NCBI GenBank assembly: GCA_945860265.1
Contig: CAMAQF010000028.1
Location: forward strand, 1-45,710
Source of the DNA: Emticicia agri
Lineage (GTDB): Bacteria; Bacteroidota; Bacteroidia; Cytophagales; Spirosomataceae
Direction: 5' to 3'
DNA: 45,710 nucleotides
Made by a program: the position numbers and the translations under genes. Below the pieces are notes generated by a model. That model was not told the origin of the DNA, did no database searches, and saw only the letters and a list, made by a program, of their open reading frames with translations. This document shows positions 45,574 to 45,710 of the stretch, piece after piece (position 1 is the stretch's first letter; each line of letters starts with the position of its first letter).

Positions 45574-45710
45574 TTAAAATTTAAACACAAATTCCTCCAA
45601 AAGCAAATATTTTTTCTCATTTATTGTTAAATTAACTATCTGTTCAAAAATTTCTGAATTATTACGTAATCTCAAATTTGAATTCAAGTGATTCAAGAAT
45701 TTACAATACA
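45574..45710 (-). CDS. Partial convergent gene, C-terminal 45 codons
   Basis: The minus strand is open from the window end to a TAA at 45574-45576. It reads HLNSNLRLRNNSEIFEQIV and ends in LLLEEFVFKF. The composition looks like a real protein end, and the terminator at 45461-45503 is placed well for a convergent gene. No family is recognised and the start lies outside. Confidence 0.4.
   Translation of the reverse strand, partial: YCKFLNHLNSNLRLRNNSEIFEQIVNLTINEKKYLLLEEFVFKF

Overview
The window reads as a low-GC chromosome segment from a Bacteroidota bacterium, most likely order Cytophagales (Spirosomataceae-like). The basis is type IX secretion (T9SS) C-terminal sorting domains, a Bacteroidota-style ExbB-ExbD-ExbD-TonB cluster, a DUF983 protein, TAnnTTTG-type promoter boxes, few Shine-Dalgarno sequences, and a complex I operon with separate nuoC and nuoD and a short NuoG. 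Genus cannot be assigned from the sequence alone.

Layout. (1) 1-3115, minus strand: a Gfo/Idh/MocA oxidoreductase with a Tat-like leader, next to a GH88/105-like gene broken by an in-frame stop, then a decayed secreted protein and T9SS sorting-domain fragment. (2) A tRNA-Arg(TCT) with its terminator at 3.7-3.9 kb. (3) 4.0-6.5 kb, plus strand: an MBOAT O-acyltransferase and its AlgJ/AlgX-like SGNH partner, converging on pseB-pseC (first two steps of pseudaminic acid synthesis). (4) 9.0-15.6 kb, minus strand: DUF983, a small membrane protein, a frameshifted AraC regulator, and a sulfur gene cluster: TsdA-like dihaem cytochrome, two YeeE/YedE half-transporters, an MBL-rhodanese-rhodanese persulfide dioxygenase (CstB-like), a methyltransferase and a half-length TauE/SafE remnant. 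(5) 15.8-20.5 kb, minus: malic enzyme maeB, a dicarboxylate/cation symporter and an AEC transporter, a probable C4-dicarboxylate module. (6) 20.8-26.6 kb: ABC exporter, recQ and a secreted M28 peptidase. (7) 27.0-33.3 kb, plus: exbB-exbD-exbD-tonB-small membrane protein, then a PstS-like lipoprotein and a TPR protein. (8) 33.5-35.1 kb: adk and obg. (9) 35.3-36.1 kb: an IS3-family remnant fused to the wreck of a T9SS-secreted protein gene. (10) 36.2-45.4 kb: nuoABCDEFGHIJ, with a DUF29-like gene tightly inserted between nuoB and nuoC and a Uma2-like gene between nuoE and nuoF. A strong terminator follows nuoJ, and a partial convergent gene closes the window, so nuoK-N must lie elsewhere.

The most interesting points are the two small non-complex-I genes embedded in the nuo operon at 2-9 bp spacing, the thiosulfate/persulfide cluster with a disrupted regulator, and the unusual number of broken genes (GH88/105-like, secreted protein, AraC, TauE, T9SS protein). 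The broken genes are either real decay or base-call errors; read data would decide.
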